A DNA stretch of 64,000 nucleotides, taken from contig NC_006370.1 in the NCBI RefSeq assembly GCF_000196255.1, forward strand, positions 1,022,187 through 1,086,186, read 5' to 3'. How positions within the stretch are numbered: the stretch's first letter is position 1; each line of letters starts with the position of its first letter. A program made the translations under genes and the position numbers. The notes under the pieces were generated by a model. That model was not told the DNA's origin. It did no database searches and saw nothing but the letters and a program-made list of their open reading frames with translations. Positions 1 to 10,490 of this stretch are shown one piece after another. Source of the stretch: Photobacterium profundum SS9 (GTDB taxonomy: Bacteria; Pseudomonadota; Gammaproteobacteria; Enterobacterales; Vibrionaceae).

Positions 1-356
1 GGGAAAACCCTAATTTCAACACATGGATACGTTGGCTTGCCGCTGCATTGGTTATTATTGTTATCGTGGTTGTGTTGATACGCCCTGCAATGAAAAAACT
101 GCTATATCCACATCAAGCCGCAGACGGTACACCATTAGATAAGAACGGTTTGCCAATCTTATCGTCTGGTGATGATATTGATCTTATTGGCTCTGAATTA
201 GACAGTGTTGATGGCTTTGAATTAAGCAGCAGTAATTTAGATTTACCGAATTTGCATAAAGATGAAGATTTATTAAAAGCAGTCAGAGCACTGGTTGCCA
301 ACGAGCCTGATTTAGCGGCTCAAGTTGTGAAAAATTGGGTGAATGAAGATGGCTAA
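1..356 (+). CDS. fliF: Flagellar MS-ring protein FliF, C-terminal part
   Basis: Only the last ~117 codons are in the window; the reading frame is open from base 3. What is visible is the second membrane segment (WIRWLAAALVIIVIVVVLIR) and the cytoplasmic tail, ending in an acidic, helical stretch (NEPDLAAQVVKNWVNEDG). In the FliF family this tail is the part that binds FliG and ties the MS ring to the switch complex. It overlaps the start of fliG, as expected for co-translated partners. The identification rests on the membrane segment plus tail and on the gene order fliF-fliG-fliH-fliI. Confidence 0.93.
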   Translation, partial: ENPNFNTWIRWLAAALVIIVIVVVLIRPAMKKLLYPHQAADGTPLDKNGLPILSSGDDIDLIGSELDSVDGFELSSSNLDLPNLHKDEDLLKAVRALVANEPDLAAQVVKNWVNEDG

Positions 357-1392
357 TGAAGTTGCTACAGCAGAAGAAAAAAAGTTTGATGCCAACTCGT
401 TATCAGGTATTGAAAAAGCAGCCATTCTGTTATTAAGCCTAAGTGAACAAGATGCCGCGACTATTATTCGCCACCTAGAACCCAAGCAAGTGCAGCGGGT
501 GGGTGGTTCGATGGCAAGCATGTCAGATTTAAGCCAAGATAAAGTGTCAGCAGTTCATCGACATTTTCTTGAAGATATTCAGAAGTACACCAGCATTGGT
601 ATGGGCAGCGAAGACTTTGTTCGTAATACATTAATTGCAGCGTTAGGTGAAGATAAAGCCAACAACTTGGTTGATCAAATCTTGATGGGCAGTGGCTCTC
701 GTGGTCTAGATTCGTTGAAATGGATGGATCCTCGTCAGGTTGCGAGCATCATTTTGAATGAACACCCGCAGATCCAAACCATTGTATTATCGTATTTAGA
801 ACCTGAGCAATCAGCTGAAATACTGGCACAGTTCCCTGAGCGTGTACGACTCGACTTAATGATGCGTATTGCTAATTTAGAAGAAGTACAACCAGCCGCT
901 CTACATGAATTGAATGACATCATGGAGAAACAGTTTGCTGGTCAAGCGGGTGCTCAAGCGGCGAAAATTGGCGGCATGAAGGCGGCGGCAGAAATCATGA
1001 ACTACCTCGATAACAGTGTTGAAGGTATGTTGATGGATCAAATTCGTGAGAACGATGAAGATACCGCCACACAAATTCAAGATCTGATGTTCGTGTTCGA
1101 AAACCTTGCTGAAGTGGATGATCGTGGTATTCAGGTTATCTTACGTGATGTGCCACAAGACCTATTACAAAAAGCCCTTAAAGGTGCTGATGATATGCTG
1201 CGTGAGAAAATTTTACGTAATATGTCTAAACGTGCAGCTGAAATGCTACAAGATGATCTAGAAGCCATGGGGCCAATTCGTGTTGCTGATGTTGAAATGG
1301 CACAAAAAGAAATTCTATCGGTAGCTCGTCGTTTAGCTGATGCTGGTGAAATTATGTTGACAGGTAACGGCGGTGCTGATGAGTTCTTATAA
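349..1392 (+). CDS. fliG: Flagellar motor switch protein FliG
   Basis: Rotor protein that converts stator force into torque and takes part in direction switching. About 347 residues, normal for the family. The EHPQ motif of the middle domain, which contacts FliM, is at about residues 138-141, and the C-terminal torque helix region with alternating charges (around VILRDVPQDLLQKALKG) is intact. I take the ATG at 349 (MANEVAT), which overlaps the fliF stop by 8 bases; an in-frame ATG six bases upstream is also possible. Second gene of the visible flagellar operon. Confidence 0.97.
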   Translation: MANEVATAEEKKFDANSLSGIEKAAILLLSLSEQDAATIIRHLEPKQVQRVGGSMASMSDLSQDKVSAVHRHFLEDIQKYTSIGMGSEDFVRNTLIAALGEDKANNLVDQILMGSGSRGLDSLKWMDPRQVASIILNEHPQIQTIVLSYLEPEQSAEILAQFPERVRLDLMMRIANLEEVQPAALHELNDIMEKQFAGQAGAQAAKIGGMKAAAEIMNYLDNSVEGMLMDQIRENDEDTATQIQDLMFVFENLAEVDDRGIQVILRDVPQDLLQKALKGADDMLREKILRNMSKRAAEMLQDDLEAMGPIRVADVEMAQKEILSVARRLADAGEIMLTGNGGADEFL

Positions 1393-1426
1393 TCCATTTT
1401 TCGCAAATTTATAGCAGGGTGTTGTT

Positions 1427-2227
1427 ATGAATGATGATCGTCGCCGTGGTTTTTTGCGTGTATCTGAGCATCAAGCAGAAGAGCTTGAACGCTGGGCATA
1501 CCCAGATTACAGCAAGATACAAGAAGCACCACGTGATAACGCCTTAAACTATGATCCTCTTTGGCAACCACAAGAGTTAGAAGAGGAAGAAGAGCAGGGG
1601 CCGCCGCCCCTTACGGCTGCCGATCTGGAACATATTCGCCAGTCTGCGAGTGATGAAGGTTTTAATGAAGGCAAAGTCACAGGTCACACTGAAGGCTTCG
1701 ATGTCGGTAAAATTGAAGGTCTTGAAGCAGGGCATGCTGAAGGTCTTGAACAGGGTTTAGCGCAAGGGCTAGAGCAGGGGCAGGCACAAATAACCGAGCA
1801 TGTGTCGCACCTTACTCAATTAGTCGAGAAGTTAGCAAATCCACTGAAACAGCTTGATGCAGAAGTGGAAAGCCAAGTGCTAACTTTAGTCACTAGCTTA
1901 ACGCGTGAACTGATTCGAGTTGAAGTCCAAACCAACCCGCAAGTGATGTTGAACACCATTCGTGAAGTGATTGCGACATTGCCTATTGCTGAACGCCAAA
2001 TACGATTAAGTCTTCATCCTGATGATCTTGAAAATGTTCGTCAAGCTTATGGTGATGAAAACCTTGTTGAACGTAAATGGACATTGATTGGCGAGCCATC
2101 GCTTAATCGTGGTGATCTACAAGTTCAATCAGGAGACTCAACCGTCGATTATTATATCGACGATCGTATTCGCCATTTGTTAGAACAATTTAGCGGTGTA
2201 AACAGTCAACGAGGCGAAGCGTTATAA
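1427..2227 (+). CDS. fliH: Flagellar export regulator FliH
   Basis: Cytoplasmic protein that binds and restrains the FliI ATPase and links it to the C ring. 266 residues. After a Glu-rich patch (about residues 52-60) there is a run of glycines at four-residue spacing ([27 protein letters not shown]), the GxxxG repeat helix typical of FliH. The C-terminal half is the conserved FliH domain with the [10 protein letters not shown] segment. Its TAA stop shares one base with the fliI ATG, indicating translational coupling. Confidence 0.95.
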   Translation: MNDDRRRGFLRVSEHQAEELERWAYPDYSKIQEAPRDNALNYDPLWQPQELEEEEEQGPPPLTAADLEHIRQSASDEGFNEGKVTGHTEGFDVGKIEGLEAGHAEGLEQGLAQGLEQGQAQITEHVSHLTQLVEKLANPLKQLDAEVESQVLTLVTSLTRELIRVEVQTNPQVMLNTIREVIATLPIAERQIRLSLHPDDLENVRQAYGDENLVERKWTLIGEPSLNRGDLQVQSGDSTVDYYIDDRIRHLLEQFSGVNSQRGEAL

Positions 2228-3549
2228 TGTCTTCCCCACTGGCTAACCGTCTTTCTCAATATCAAACTAAAGGCATTGCGTGCCGTCCTATTGCTTCTGG
2301 GCGACTTGTGCGCGTTGTTGGCCTTACGCTAGAAGCCATTGGCTGTCGTGCGCCTGTCGGTAGCCTATGTATCGTTGAAACCTTGAATGGTGATTTAGAA
2401 GCGGAAGTCGTTGGCTTTTCCGGTGAAATACTATTCTTAATGCCCAGCGAACAATTGTTAGGTGTAATGCCTGGGGCCAAAGTGACCCCTGTATTGCATG
2501 ATAATGGTTTACCTGTTGGCCCTGAATTACTCGGGCGCGTCATTGATGGCGTGGGCAATCCACTCGATGGGCTAGGTGATATATTTACTGAAAAGCGTGC
2601 CTCATTTACATCACCCGCTATCAACCCTCTCTTACGTAAACCGATTAAAGAGCCGTTAGATGTCGGCATTAAAGCCATTAATGGTTTACTTTCTGTGGGT
2701 AAAGGGCAGCGAATTGGTTTATTTGCAGGTTCTGGTGTGGGTAAATCTGTCACGCTTGGCATGATGACCCGAGGAACAACCGCTCAGGTTGTCGTTGTTG
2801 GGCTGATCGGCGAGCGTGGTCGAGAAGTAAAAGAATTTATTGATGAAATTCTAGGGGAAGAAGGACGTAAGCGTGCGGTGGTGATTGCAGCACCTGCAGA
2901 TACATCACCGTTAATGCGTTTAAAAGGCTGTCAAACAGCATTGACTATAGCGGAGTATTTCCGTGATCAAGGCTTAGATGTGTTGCTACTAATGGATTCA
3001 CTGACCCGTTTTGCCCAAGCACAGCGAGAGATCGCATTATCAGTTGGTGAACCACCTGCAACCAAGGGTTACCCACCATCTGTATTTGCAAAGCTTCCCG
3101 CTTTAGTTGAGCGTGCTGGTAACGGTTCTGGTGATCAAGGCTCTATTACCGCCTTTTTTACCGTATTAACCGAAGGGGATGATTTGCAAGATCCTATTGC
3201 TGATGCATCTCGAGCCATCCTTGATGGTCATATTGTGTTGTCTCGTGAAATGGCAGATGCAGGGCATTATCCCGCGATTGATGTTGAGCGTTCAGTCAGC
3301 CGTGTTATGCCCGCGATTGTTGATGACGAGCATATGCTGATGTCGAAAGCAGTAAGACAAATATTGTCTATTTGTCGTAAGAACCAAGACTTGGTGTCAA
3401 TTGGGGCTTATAAGCCGGGTACCGATCCTACTATCGATCAGGCATTTAGTTTTAAGCCAAAATTAGATGCGTACTTACAGCAAGAAATGAAAGAATCCGT
3501 TCCGTATGCAATGTGTGTGAATATGCTGCGTTCGACTCTTAGTGGGTAA
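2227..3549 (+). CDS. fliI: Flagellum-specific export ATPase FliI
   Basis: Hexameric F1-beta-like ATPase of the flagellar type III export apparatus. 440 residues, standard length. The Walker A motif is at about residue 171 (AGSGVGKS), the Walker B region is [16 protein letters not shown], and the nucleotide-binding domain is uninterrupted. The start overlaps fliH by one base (TAATG). A short gap separates it from fliJ, whose product acts as the central stalk of the same machine. Confidence 0.98.
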   Translation: MSSPLANRLSQYQTKGIACRPIASGRLVRVVGLTLEAIGCRAPVGSLCIVETLNGDLEAEVVGFSGEILFLMPSEQLLGVMPGAKVTPVLHDNGLPVGPELLGRVIDGVGNPLDGLGDIFTEKRASFTSPAINPLLRKPIKEPLDVGIKAINGLLSVGKGQRIGLFAGSGVGKSVTLGMMTRGTTAQVVVVGLIGERGREVKEFIDEILGEEGRKRAVVIAAPADTSPLMRLKGCQTALTIAEYFRDQGLDVLLLMDSLTRFAQAQREIALSVGEPPATKGYPPSVFAKLPALVERAGNGSGDQGSITAFFTVLTEGDDLQDPIADASRAILDGHIVLSREMADAGHYPAIDVERSVSRVMPAIVDDEHMLMSKAVRQILSICRKNQDLVSIGAYKPGTDPTIDQAFSFKPKLDAYLQQEMKESVPYAMCVNMLRSTLSG

Positions 3550-3579
3550 GCTCTATTGGTATAATTAGTTGGGATTATT

Positions 3580-4020
3580 ATGTCAAATAACGCATTAAAT
3601 TTGATTTTAGAGCACGCTAAAGAAGAGGAGCATCAGGCTTCACTTGCGTTAAATCAAGCACGTATTGAACGTCAGAATTACCTACAACAACTACAGCAAA
3701 TTGAACAATATCGATTAGATTATTGTAAACAACTATCGACCCGTGGGCAGGAAGGTTTAACAGCCAGTTCGTATGGGCATTTGCAAAAGTTTCTTACTCA
3801 GTTAGATGAAACACTCGCGAAACAAAAAGAAGCAGGGCATCAATTTGAATTTCAAATTGAACAATGCAGCGAGCACTGGAATGAAGTAAGAAAAAAGCGT
3901 CGTTCAATCGAATGGCTGCTTGAGAAAAAGCAAACAGAACGACAAAAAATGCTCGATCGGCAAGAGCAGAAAATGATGGATGAGTTTTCGACCCTGCAAT
4001 TTGCACGACGAAACTTATGA
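3580..4020 (+). CDS. fliJ: Flagellar export stalk protein FliJ
   Basis: 146 residues, almost entirely predicted charged helix with Gln/Glu/Lys heptads, as in FliJ, which forms an antiparallel coiled coil in the centre of the FliI hexamer. Sequence conservation of FliJ is weak, so much of the call rests on size, coiled-coil character and position directly after fliI. It is the last gene of the first flagellar operon in the window; a sigma-54 promoter follows it. Confidence 0.9.
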   Translation: MSNNALNLILEHAKEEEHQASLALNQARIERQNYLQQLQQIEQYRLDYCKQLSTRGQEGLTASSYGHLQKFLTQLDETLAKQKEAGHQFEFQIEQCSEHWNEVRKKRRSIEWLLEKKQTERQKMLDRQEQKMMDEFSTLQFARRNL

Positions 4021-4041
4021 GTCTCATTGTAAATTTTCTGT

Positions 4042-4058
4042 TTGGCGCAATTCTTGCA
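4042..4058 (+). promoter_or_regulatory. Sigma-54 promoter of the fliK-flhB operon
   Basis: TTGGCGCAATTCTTGCA matches the -24/-12 consensus, with GG (4044-4045) and GC (4056-4057) at exactly the required 12-base offset. It lies about 40 bases upstream of fliK, in the only gap between fliJ and fliK. In Vibrio the fliK-flhB operon belongs to the sigma-54/FlrC-dependent class, so the position fits. Confidence 0.8.
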
Positions 4059-4097
4059 TCTAATGGCTAACTGTTATTTTCATTATCTCGAGTGGCC

Positions 4098-5999
4098 ATG
4101 AAATCGTCCAACTTATTGTCAGCAGATTTGACACCAGCTACGAAGGTCGCTGCGGCAGCGAGTTCTTCTAAAAGTGCTTCTGTAACCAATAATACTGTTA
4201 TTGAATCGTCATCAGTAGATAAATTAACTGATAAAAGCACTCAGGCAGATCGTTTTTCGAGTGAGTACGAAGCAGCGGTTAAGGGCGATAAAGAACCGTC
4301 AGCAGAGATGATGAAAAAGTCATCTAATGATAATTTAGTTGCAAAAAATCAAACGGTTGATCTTAAAAGCCAACCAGACGGAACACATGCGTTAGAGGTT
4401 AAAGGTAGCAAAGAAATTTCTCTTGATAGCGAGAATACCGCCGCTTCCGATGTTGTTTCAGTTACGGATGCTTCTGTAATTAATGGAACAGAACAAAAAA
4501 TAGCCGTTGATACAGAGTCAAAGCAGCAAGTAATGGCTGACGGGGAAGCGTTCCTTAACCAGTTATCGGTATCAAATAAGCAGTTATCAACGCCAAATGA
4601 GCAAGATGGCAAGTTATTGCCACCGCAACAAAGAACGGAAGAGGGTGAACAAGCCGTCATCCCTAAATTTGACAGTCAAAAAAATGGCGATAATGCTGAG
4701 GGGGAGTTACCTGTTTCTGGTTCGCTAACTCAAAGCGCGACACTTCAGCAAAAAAATAATCCTAGTGCAACCAAAGAACAGTTAACAGAAACACAGGAGT
4801 CAGGCGGGTTAAGTGATGATGAGTTAGCAAAAGTGTTTGCATCATCCAGCGTTAACATTGACAGTCAAAAAAATGACAGCTCTGTGTTGTCAGCACCAGA
4901 TAAACCGTATATTGCGGGCGATGCTAACATCGGCGAGGGTAGTATAGACAATGCCAAGCTAACTCCCTCTGCAGTCGCCACGTCGAATGTTGCTGTTTCG
5001 AGTGTTGCTACTGAGCCCGAAGGTGAGACTGTATCGTCACCAGATAGTGGTCAACTCGCTATGGCTGGGGCATTGGAGATGCCAGGTAATGAGCAAGCAG
5101 TATCGGCAGTAAAAAAGGCCTCACCGTCTGTACAAGCAGATATAACATCATCAATACCTTGGTCGACATCTGCATCAATACCATCTTCAGCAGTAACAGT
5201 GCCAACTGGGGCGGCAGCATCACCGCTTGTCGCTAGTCCAACAGAGGCTGTAGCGAGCCATTCAATGATGGGCGTAGGTATTGGCATGGCAGGTGCGGCA
5301 GCGTTGATAACGAATAGCGACAATACTGATGGCACTCAAACGAAAGAGCTAAATAGTGCCGCTGCTGATGCAGGGTTGGCGACAGGCATAGACAGTGTGT
5401 TAAATAACACGCCGCCGAACACAGGCAATAAAGCGAGTGATTTTTCTCAGCAACTCAGTAGCCTGAGTGGGCAGCAAAGTGGCTTAAACATGCAAGCAAA
5501 AAGTGAAGCATTAGCCCAAGCACAGTCACCGCTACAGTTATCTAAAGAGCAAGCCGGTGATCAGGTCTCTGAACGTATTAATATTATGCTATCGAAAAAT
5601 TTAAAGTATGTTGATATTCGACTTGATCCACCTGAACTTGGCAAATTACAAATTAGATTGTCACTTAACCAAGATCAGGCATCTGTTCAGTTTACCGTTG
5701 GTAACCAGCAAACTCGCGATTTAGTTGAGCATTCAATGCCAAGGTTGCGAGAAATGCTGCATCAACAAGGTTTACAGCTAGCACAAAGCTCAGTGCAGCA
5801 GGATACATCTCGTCAAGCATTCTCAGGACAGTCTGGCCAACAAAATCAGAATGATTCGGGCGCACAGCAATCTGGCAATCATTCAGGTAATGGCGCTCAA
5901 GCTGGTGGTAATAATCACGACGATAACGTTATGTCGGGAGGCGAAGCTGTCGATATGTATGTGAAACCTGCAGATGATCGGGTCGACTATTATGCTTAA
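4098..5999 (+). CDS. fliK: Flagellar hook-length control protein FliK
   Basis: Secreted molecular ruler that stops hook growth and switches export to filament substrates by acting on FlhB. About 633 residues: a long low-complexity Ser/Ala/Gln/Asn-rich N-terminal part, then the conserved C-terminal hook-length domain around LDPPELGKLQIRLSL and VEHSMPRLREML, then a Gln/Gly/Asn-rich tail. I take the ATG at 4098 (MKSSNLLSADL); a GTG two codons upstream is possible. The low-complexity part is poorly conserved in this family, so only the last third supports the call directly. Confidence 0.93.
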   Translation: MKSSNLLSADLTPATKVAAAASSSKSASVTNNTVIESSSVDKLTDKSTQADRFSSEYEAAVKGDKEPSAEMMKKSSNDNLVAKNQTVDLKSQPDGTHALEVKGSKEISLDSENTAASDVVSVTDASVINGTEQKIAVDTESKQQVMADGEAFLNQLSVSNKQLSTPNEQDGKLLPPQQRTEEGEQAVIPKFDSQKNGDNAEGELPVSGSLTQSATLQQKNNPSATKEQLTETQESGGLSDDELAKVFASSSVNIDSQKNDSSVLSAPDKPYIAGDANIGEGSIDNAKLTPSAVATSNVAVSSVATEPEGETVSSPDSGQLAMAGALEMPGNEQAVSAVKKASPSVQADITSSIPWSTSASIPSSAVTVPTGAAASPLVASPTEAVASHSMMGVGIGMAGAAALITNSDNTDGTQTKELNSAAADAGLATGIDSVLNNTPPNTGNKASDFSQQLSSLSGQQSGLNMQAKSEALAQAQSPLQLSKEQAGDQVSERINIMLSKNLKYVDIRLDPPELGKLQIRLSLNQDQASVQFTVGNQQTRDLVEHSMPRLREMLHQQGLQLAQSSVQQDTSRQAFSGQSGQQNQNDSGAQQSGNHSGNGAQAGGNNHDDNVMSGGEAVDMYVKPADDRVDYYA

Positions 6000-6080
6000 T
6001 ACGTTAGAATCGCTGCCTAGATAATAAATTGACTAGCTAGTGCAGTTAAAACTGATTACAAAGAAAGGATAGTAAAACGA

Positions 6081-6575
6081 ATGGCTGATGATGTTGAAAA
6101 TACGGGAAGTAAAAAAAAGCTTTTTATTCTGATTGCATTGGCTGTGACGCTTTTGATTGGTGCTGGGGTAGCTGCATGGTTTTTAATGGGTGATGACACA
6201 CCAGAATCCGGGATGGCGGCAACATCGGCAAATCAACAAGTTTCGGCAGTCGTCGAGCCTGCGTACTATGTCATCATGCCACAACCCTTTATTTTTAATG
6301 TCGTGGGTGACAAGCGTGATCGTGTCGTGCAAGTAAAAGTTCAGCTAATGGTGCGTGGTAACAATAATGAAGCTCTCGCACAGCAACATATTCCGTTGAT
6401 TGAAAGTACATTATTGCAATCATTTGGTGCCGCAACTGTAGAACAGTTACGCACACCGAATGGGCGTATTGATTTACGTAAGCAGGCATTATTTGCTATT
6501 CAATCTTCGATGGAAAAAATCTCTGGCCAGCAAGTAGTCGATCGTGTGCTATTTACCGGCTTCGTAATGCAGTAG
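6081..6575 (+). CDS. fliL: Flagellar basal body-associated protein FliL
   Basis: Inner-membrane protein that surrounds the stator and supports torque at the flagellar base. 164 residues: short basic cytoplasmic start with KKK, one membrane helix at about residues 15-36 (LFILIALAVTLLIGAGVAAW), then a periplasmic stomatin-like domain. A usable ribosome site (AAGGATAG) precedes the ATG. It sits between fliK and fliM, the usual place. Confidence 0.94.
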   Translation: MADDVENTGSKKKLFILIALAVTLLIGAGVAAWFLMGDDTPESGMAATSANQQVSAVVEPAYYVIMPQPFIFNVVGDKRDRVVQVKVQLMVRGNNNEALAQQHIPLIESTLLQSFGAATVEQLRTPNGRIDLRKQALFAIQSSMEKISGQQVVDRVLFTGFVMQ

Positions 6576-6582
6576 GTTAAAT

Positions 6583-7629
6583 GTGAGTGACTTATTAACT
6601 CAAGATGAAATTGACGCCCTTTTACATGGTGTCGATGACGTAGAAGATGAAGATGAACAATCCTTAAATGAGACGGGGATAACATCGTTCGATTTTTCGT
6701 CACAGGACCGTATCGTCCGTGGTCGAATGCCTACGCTGGAATTGATCAATGAACGTTTTGCTCGCCATATGCGGATCAGCTTGTTTAACATGCTGCGTAA
6801 AACCGCTGAGGTGTCGATTAACGGCGTACAAATGATTAAATTTGGTGAATACCAAAATACGCTGTATGTACCTACAAGTTTAAACATGGTGCGATTCCGT
6901 CCTTTAAAAGGCACGGCATTGATTACCATGGAAGCCCGTTTAGTGTTCATTTTAGTGGAAAACTTTTTTGGCGGTGATGGCCGCTTTCACGCCAAGATTG
7001 AAGGTCGTGAATTTACGCCAACAGAGCGCCGAATTGTACAAATGCTACTGAAATTAGTATTTGAAGATTACCGTGAAGCATGGTCTCCCGTCATGGGCGT
7101 TGAATTCGAATACCTTGATTCAGAAGTTAACCCGACCATGGCAAACATCGTTAGCCCAACAGAGGTCATTGTTGTTAGCTCTTTTCATATTGAATTGGAT
7201 GGTGGTGGTGGTGATTTCCATGTTGTTATGCCGTATTCAATGGTAGAGCCGATCCGCGAGCTACTAGATGCTGGTGTTCAAAGTGACAAAATGGACAAAG
7301 ATGTCCGTTGGAGTATGGCGCTGCGTGAGGAGATCATGGATGTGCCAGTGAATCTTCGTGCTAAATTATTGGATGTCGATTTATCATTACGCGACTTAAT
7401 GGAGTTACAAGCTGGCGATATTATTCCGATTGATGTACCAGAGTCGGCAACCGTATTTGTTGAAGATCTGCCGACTTATCGCGCCAAAATGGGTAAGTCG
7501 GGTGATAACATCGCCTTAAAGATTACGCAAAAACTCAAGCGACCAGATATGGTAAAAACGGATTTAGCTTTTCTAGACCGTGATGAACTCGGCGCTGCAT
7601 TACTCAATATTAATGAATCAGACAATTAA
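6583..7629 (+). CDS. fliM: Flagellar motor switch protein FliM
   Basis: C-ring protein that receives CheY-phosphate. 348 residues. The N-terminal CheY-binding peptide is plain (LLTQDEIDALLHG, residues 4-16), followed by the CheC-like middle domain and the C-terminal SpoA domain that packs with FliN. The start is GTG at 6583, only seven bases after the fliL stop, giving the canonical MSDLLTQDE beginning. Confidence 0.97.
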   Translation: MSDLLTQDEIDALLHGVDDVEDEDEQSLNETGITSFDFSSQDRIVRGRMPTLELINERFARHMRISLFNMLRKTAEVSINGVQMIKFGEYQNTLYVPTSLNMVRFRPLKGTALITMEARLVFILVENFFGGDGRFHAKIEGREFTPTERRIVQMLLKLVFEDYREAWSPVMGVEFEYLDSEVNPTMANIVSPTEVIVVSSFHIELDGGGGDFHVVMPYSMVEPIRELLDAGVQSDKMDKDVRWSMALREEIMDVPVNLRAKLLDVDLSLRDLMELQAGDIIPIDVPESATVFVEDLPTYRAKMGKSGDNIALKITQKLKRPDMVKTDLAFLDRDELGAALLNINESDN

Positions 7630-7646
7630 CAATTATAGGTAATATT

Positions 7647-8036
7647 ATGTCTCAGAATGATCAACAAATGGCTGACGATTGGGCTGCGGCACTTGCTGAG
7701 CAAACTGTCGATGGTGCACAACCCGCACCTTTAGAAGAGCTTGTTGATGAAAGTACGCCGATTTCGGATGATGAGCGTCGTAAACTTGATACGATCATGG
7801 ATATTCCGGTCACTATTTCAATGGAAGTAGGGCGTACTCAAATTAGTATTCGTAACCTGTTGCAATTGAACCAAGGTTCCGTTGTGGAGCTTGATCGCAT
7901 TGCGGGTGAGCCATTGGATGTTATGGTGAACGGTACATTGATAGCCCATGGTGAAGTTGTTGTCGTGAATGATAAGTTCGGTATTCGCCTTACCGACGTA
8001 ATTAGCCAGACAGAGCGCATTAAGAAATTACGTTAA
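7647..8036 (+). CDS. fliN: Flagellar motor switch protein FliN
   Basis: 129 residues, with an acidic N-terminal extension followed by a single SpoA domain (IMDIPVTISMEVGRTQISIRN... ending in TERIKKL). FliN forms the bottom of the C ring and docks FliH during export. It directly follows fliM with a 17-base gap. Confidence 0.97.
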   Translation: MSQNDQQMADDWAAALAEQTVDGAQPAPLEELVDESTPISDDERRKLDTIMDIPVTISMEVGRTQISIRNLLQLNQGSVVELDRIAGEPLDVMVNGTLIAHGEVVVVNDKFGIRLTDVISQTERIKKLR

Positions 8037-8044
8037 GGTTTGTT

Positions 8045-8449
8045 ATGAAATCCCTTTTTTTAGCATTGGTCAGCATTTGCTTGGTTATTTTCACTGCGCC
8101 AGCTTTGGCTGCCACTCTGGCTCCCGACATGAATATAGCTACGACATTAGCCTCATTAGTGTTGGTGGTTATTTTAATTATTTTTTTAGCTTGGTTATTA
8201 AAACGCATGAAACTGTCGGGTATGCAAGGGGCTGATGGAACACTTAAAGTCCTGAAGCAGTTACCCATAGGGCAACGTGAACGTATTGTTTTATTACAAG
8301 TTGGTGAAGAGCAATTATTGGTTGGTGTTACTCAGCACAATATTTCTTTGTTGACGAAGTTAGAACAGCCTTTGGCTATGGATGCACAACCAAGTGGTGA
8401 TTTTGCGAACCACTTAAGTAAATTATTAAAGATCAATGATAAAAAATAA
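8045..8449 (+). CDS. fliO: Flagellar export chaperone/scaffold FliO
   Basis: 134 residues: a signal-like N-terminal hydrophobic stretch, a membrane helix at about residues 37-55 ([19 protein letters not shown]), then a small cytoplasmic domain ([19 protein letters not shown]). FliO helps FliP assemble the export gate. The gene overlaps fliP by 14 bases, suggesting coupled translation. Confidence 0.9.
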   Translation: MKSLFLALVSICLVIFTAPALAATLAPDMNIATTLASLVLVVILIIFLAWLLKRMKLSGMQGADGTLKVLKQLPIGQRERIVLLQVGEEQLLVGVTQHNISLLTKLEQPLAMDAQPSGDFANHLSKLLKINDKK

Positions 8450-9290
8450 TCTTATTGCTGTTGTTCTGGCGGCTTTTGCTTTCTTTGTCAGTTTACCTGT
8501 AATGGCAGAGGCGGATGCAATGGTACTGCCTGCGACGTCAGCCAGTGAAAGCGTAACCGTGAGTAGCATGCAAAACGACCAAGGCGCAGCGAGCTTTATT
8601 CAATCTGCAAGTCGTGGTGGTATTCCTGCTTTTTCTGTCACCACTAATCCTGATGGCAGCGAAGATTATTCGGTAACCTTGCAGATCCTCGGTTTAATGA
8701 CGGCATTGGGTTTTCTGCCTGCCATTATTATTTTGATGACCTCATTTACACGTATTGTCGTGGTGTTATCCATTCTTCGACAAGCAATGGGTTTACAACA
8801 GACGCCATCGAATCAGGTTATTATTGGTATTGCACTGTTTCTGACATTATTTGTGATGTCGCCAGTCATCGATAAAGTAAATGCTGATGCTGTTCAGCCC
8901 TATATCAATGAAGAAATTACCGCAGCGCAGGCATTTGAAACAGCCCAAGTGCCGTTACGCCAATTTATGCTCAAACAAACACGTGTTAAAGACTTAGAAA
9001 GTTTCGTTAATATGTCAGGTTCGACAGCGACGGCACCCGAAGATGTGCCGATTACGGTATTGATTCCTGCGTTCATAACGTCTGAATTGAAAACGGCATT
9101 TCAGATTGGATTTATGCTGTTTTTGCCTTTCTTGATCATTGACCTTGTTGTTGCTTCTGTCTTGATGGCAATGGGTATGATGATGCTGTCACCGATGATC
9201 GTATCGTTACCCTTTAAGTTAATGTTGTTTGTTCTGGTTGATGGCTGGAACCTTATCTTGTCTACATTGGCGGGAAGTTTCGGTACTTAG
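8436..9290 (+). CDS. fliP: Flagellar export gate protein FliP
   Basis: Core of the FliPQR export channel. 284 residues with a cleavable-type signal sequence (residues 1-24, ending PVMAEA) and four membrane helices. The family hallmark regions are present: [35 protein letters not shown] and the C-terminal MGMMMLSP helix. It overlaps fliO. The ~80-residue stretch before the first conserved helix is a normal variable periplasmic part. Confidence 0.97.
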   Translation: MIKNNLIAVVLAAFAFFVSLPVMAEADAMVLPATSASESVTVSSMQNDQGAASFIQSASRGGIPAFSVTTNPDGSEDYSVTLQILGLMTALGFLPAIIILMTSFTRIVVVLSILRQAMGLQQTPSNQVIIGIALFLTLFVMSPVIDKVNADAVQPYINEEITAAQAFETAQVPLRQFMLKQTRVKDLESFVNMSGSTATAPEDVPITVLIPAFITSELKTAFQIGFMLFLPFLIIDLVVASVLMAMGMMMLSPMIVSLPFKLMLFVLVDGWNLILSTLAGSFGT

Positions 9291-9352
9291 TTGTTAGATG
9301 TTTATTACTACATCTGGTTTCTTATTGAGTATCGAATCGAAAAGGAAGTGTT

Positions 9353-9622
9353 ATGACGCCTGAAGCGTTTGTCGAAATATTTCAAGAAGCTTTGCTTATG
9401 GTACTTATCATGGTATGTGCCATTGTTGTGCCTGGTTTATTAATTGGTTTAGTCGTTGCGGTTTTCCAAGCCGCTACCTCGATCAATGAACAAACATTAA
9501 GCTTCTTGCCCCGATTAATTGTGACCTTATTAGCATTGATGTTTTTTGGACATATGATGACAGGAATGCTGATGGATTATTTTTTTCGCATCATAGATCG
9601 GATCCCCCAACTTTTATATTAG
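9353..9622 (+). CDS. fliQ: Flagellar export gate protein FliQ
   Basis: 89 residues with two membrane helices and the conserved segment LVVAVFQAATSINEQTLSFL, diagnostic for FliQ. Four copies wrap the FliPR complex in the MS ring. A good ribosome site (AAAGGAAG) precedes the ATG. The 62-base gap after fliP holds nothing recognisable. Confidence 0.97.
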   Translation: MTPEAFVEIFQEALLMVLIMVCAIVVPGLLIGLVVAVFQAATSINEQTLSFLPRLIVTLLALMFFGHMMTGMLMDYFFRIIDRIPQLLY

Positions 9623-9707
9623 CGTTGCTTATGATTTTTTTGATCACGCAGAACCTATGGTTTATCTATAACGATGATTTATCTATAATAATGGCTAACC
9701 TGTAACA

Positions 9708-10490
9708 ATGACTTACCCGTCAGCACTCATACTCGATTGGCTTGCTAATTATTTTTGGCCCTTTACGCGCATTTCATCGATGATGATGACAATGACGTTT
9801 TTTGGTGCCCGTTTTGTCTCGCCTAAAATTCGTTTGTATCTTGGTTTAACCGTTACTTTTGCGGTCATGCCTGCATTACCCGCAGTACCCGCTAACATTG
9901 AATTATTGTCTTTGCAGGGTTTTTTAATCACGGCTCAACAAATTGTTATTGGTGTATCTATTGGGTTAGTGACGCAATTTGTGACACAAACCTTTGTATT
10001 GGTTGGGCAAATACTGGGTATGCAGTCCAGCTTAGGTTTTGCCTCAATGGTTGATCCGGCGAATGGCCAGAATACGCCAGTGCTTGGTCAGCTTTACTTA
10101 TTTCTTGCGATCATGTTGTTTTTGGCAACAGATGGTCACCTTGAAATGCTGAATATTATCGTATTGAGCTTTAAAACATTGCCGATAGGGCAAGAAATGT
10201 TTCGCCCTGATGATTATTACCAACTAGCGGGTTGGTTTGGTCATATGTTTAAAGGTGCGCTTAACATGGCATTGGCCGGTGTTATTGCTTTGCTAACGGT
10301 GAACTTATCGTTTGGTGTAATGACACGTGCAGCACCACAGTTGAATATTTTTGCATTAGGCTTTTCATTTGCATTGCTACTGGGGTTACTAATCAGTTGG
10401 TACTTGGTTATGGGTATGTTGCCTCAGTATCAACATGCTTGGGATTTCGGTTTTCAGCAGATTTGTAGCCTGATCAGGGTGGATTGCTGA
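9708..10490 (+). CDS. fliR: Flagellar export gate protein FliR
   Basis: 260 residues, six predicted membrane segments, with the conserved stretch LGMQSSLGFASMVDPANGQ of the FliR family. One copy completes the FliPQR channel. The 85-base leader contains two direct copies of TTTATCTATAA at 9661 and 9678, of unknown meaning. The TGA stop shares one base with the flhB start. Confidence 0.96.
   Translation: MTYPSALILDWLANYFWPFTRISSMMMTMTFFGARFVSPKIRLYLGLTVTFAVMPALPAVPANIELLSLQGFLITAQQIVIGVSIGLVTQFVTQTFVLVGQILGMQSSLGFASMVDPANGQNTPVLGQLYLFLAIMLFLATDGHLEMLNIIVLSFKTLPIGQEMFRPDDYYQLAGWFGHMFKGALNMALAGVIALLTVNLSFGVMTRAAPQLNIFALGFSFALLLGLLISWYLVMGMLPQYQHAWDFGFQQICSLIRVDC

Noticed and set aside
2262..2762. 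A 166-codon minus-strand frame inside fliI
   Set aside because: Antisense shadow of a strongly conserved gene, with no ribosome site or recognisable domain.
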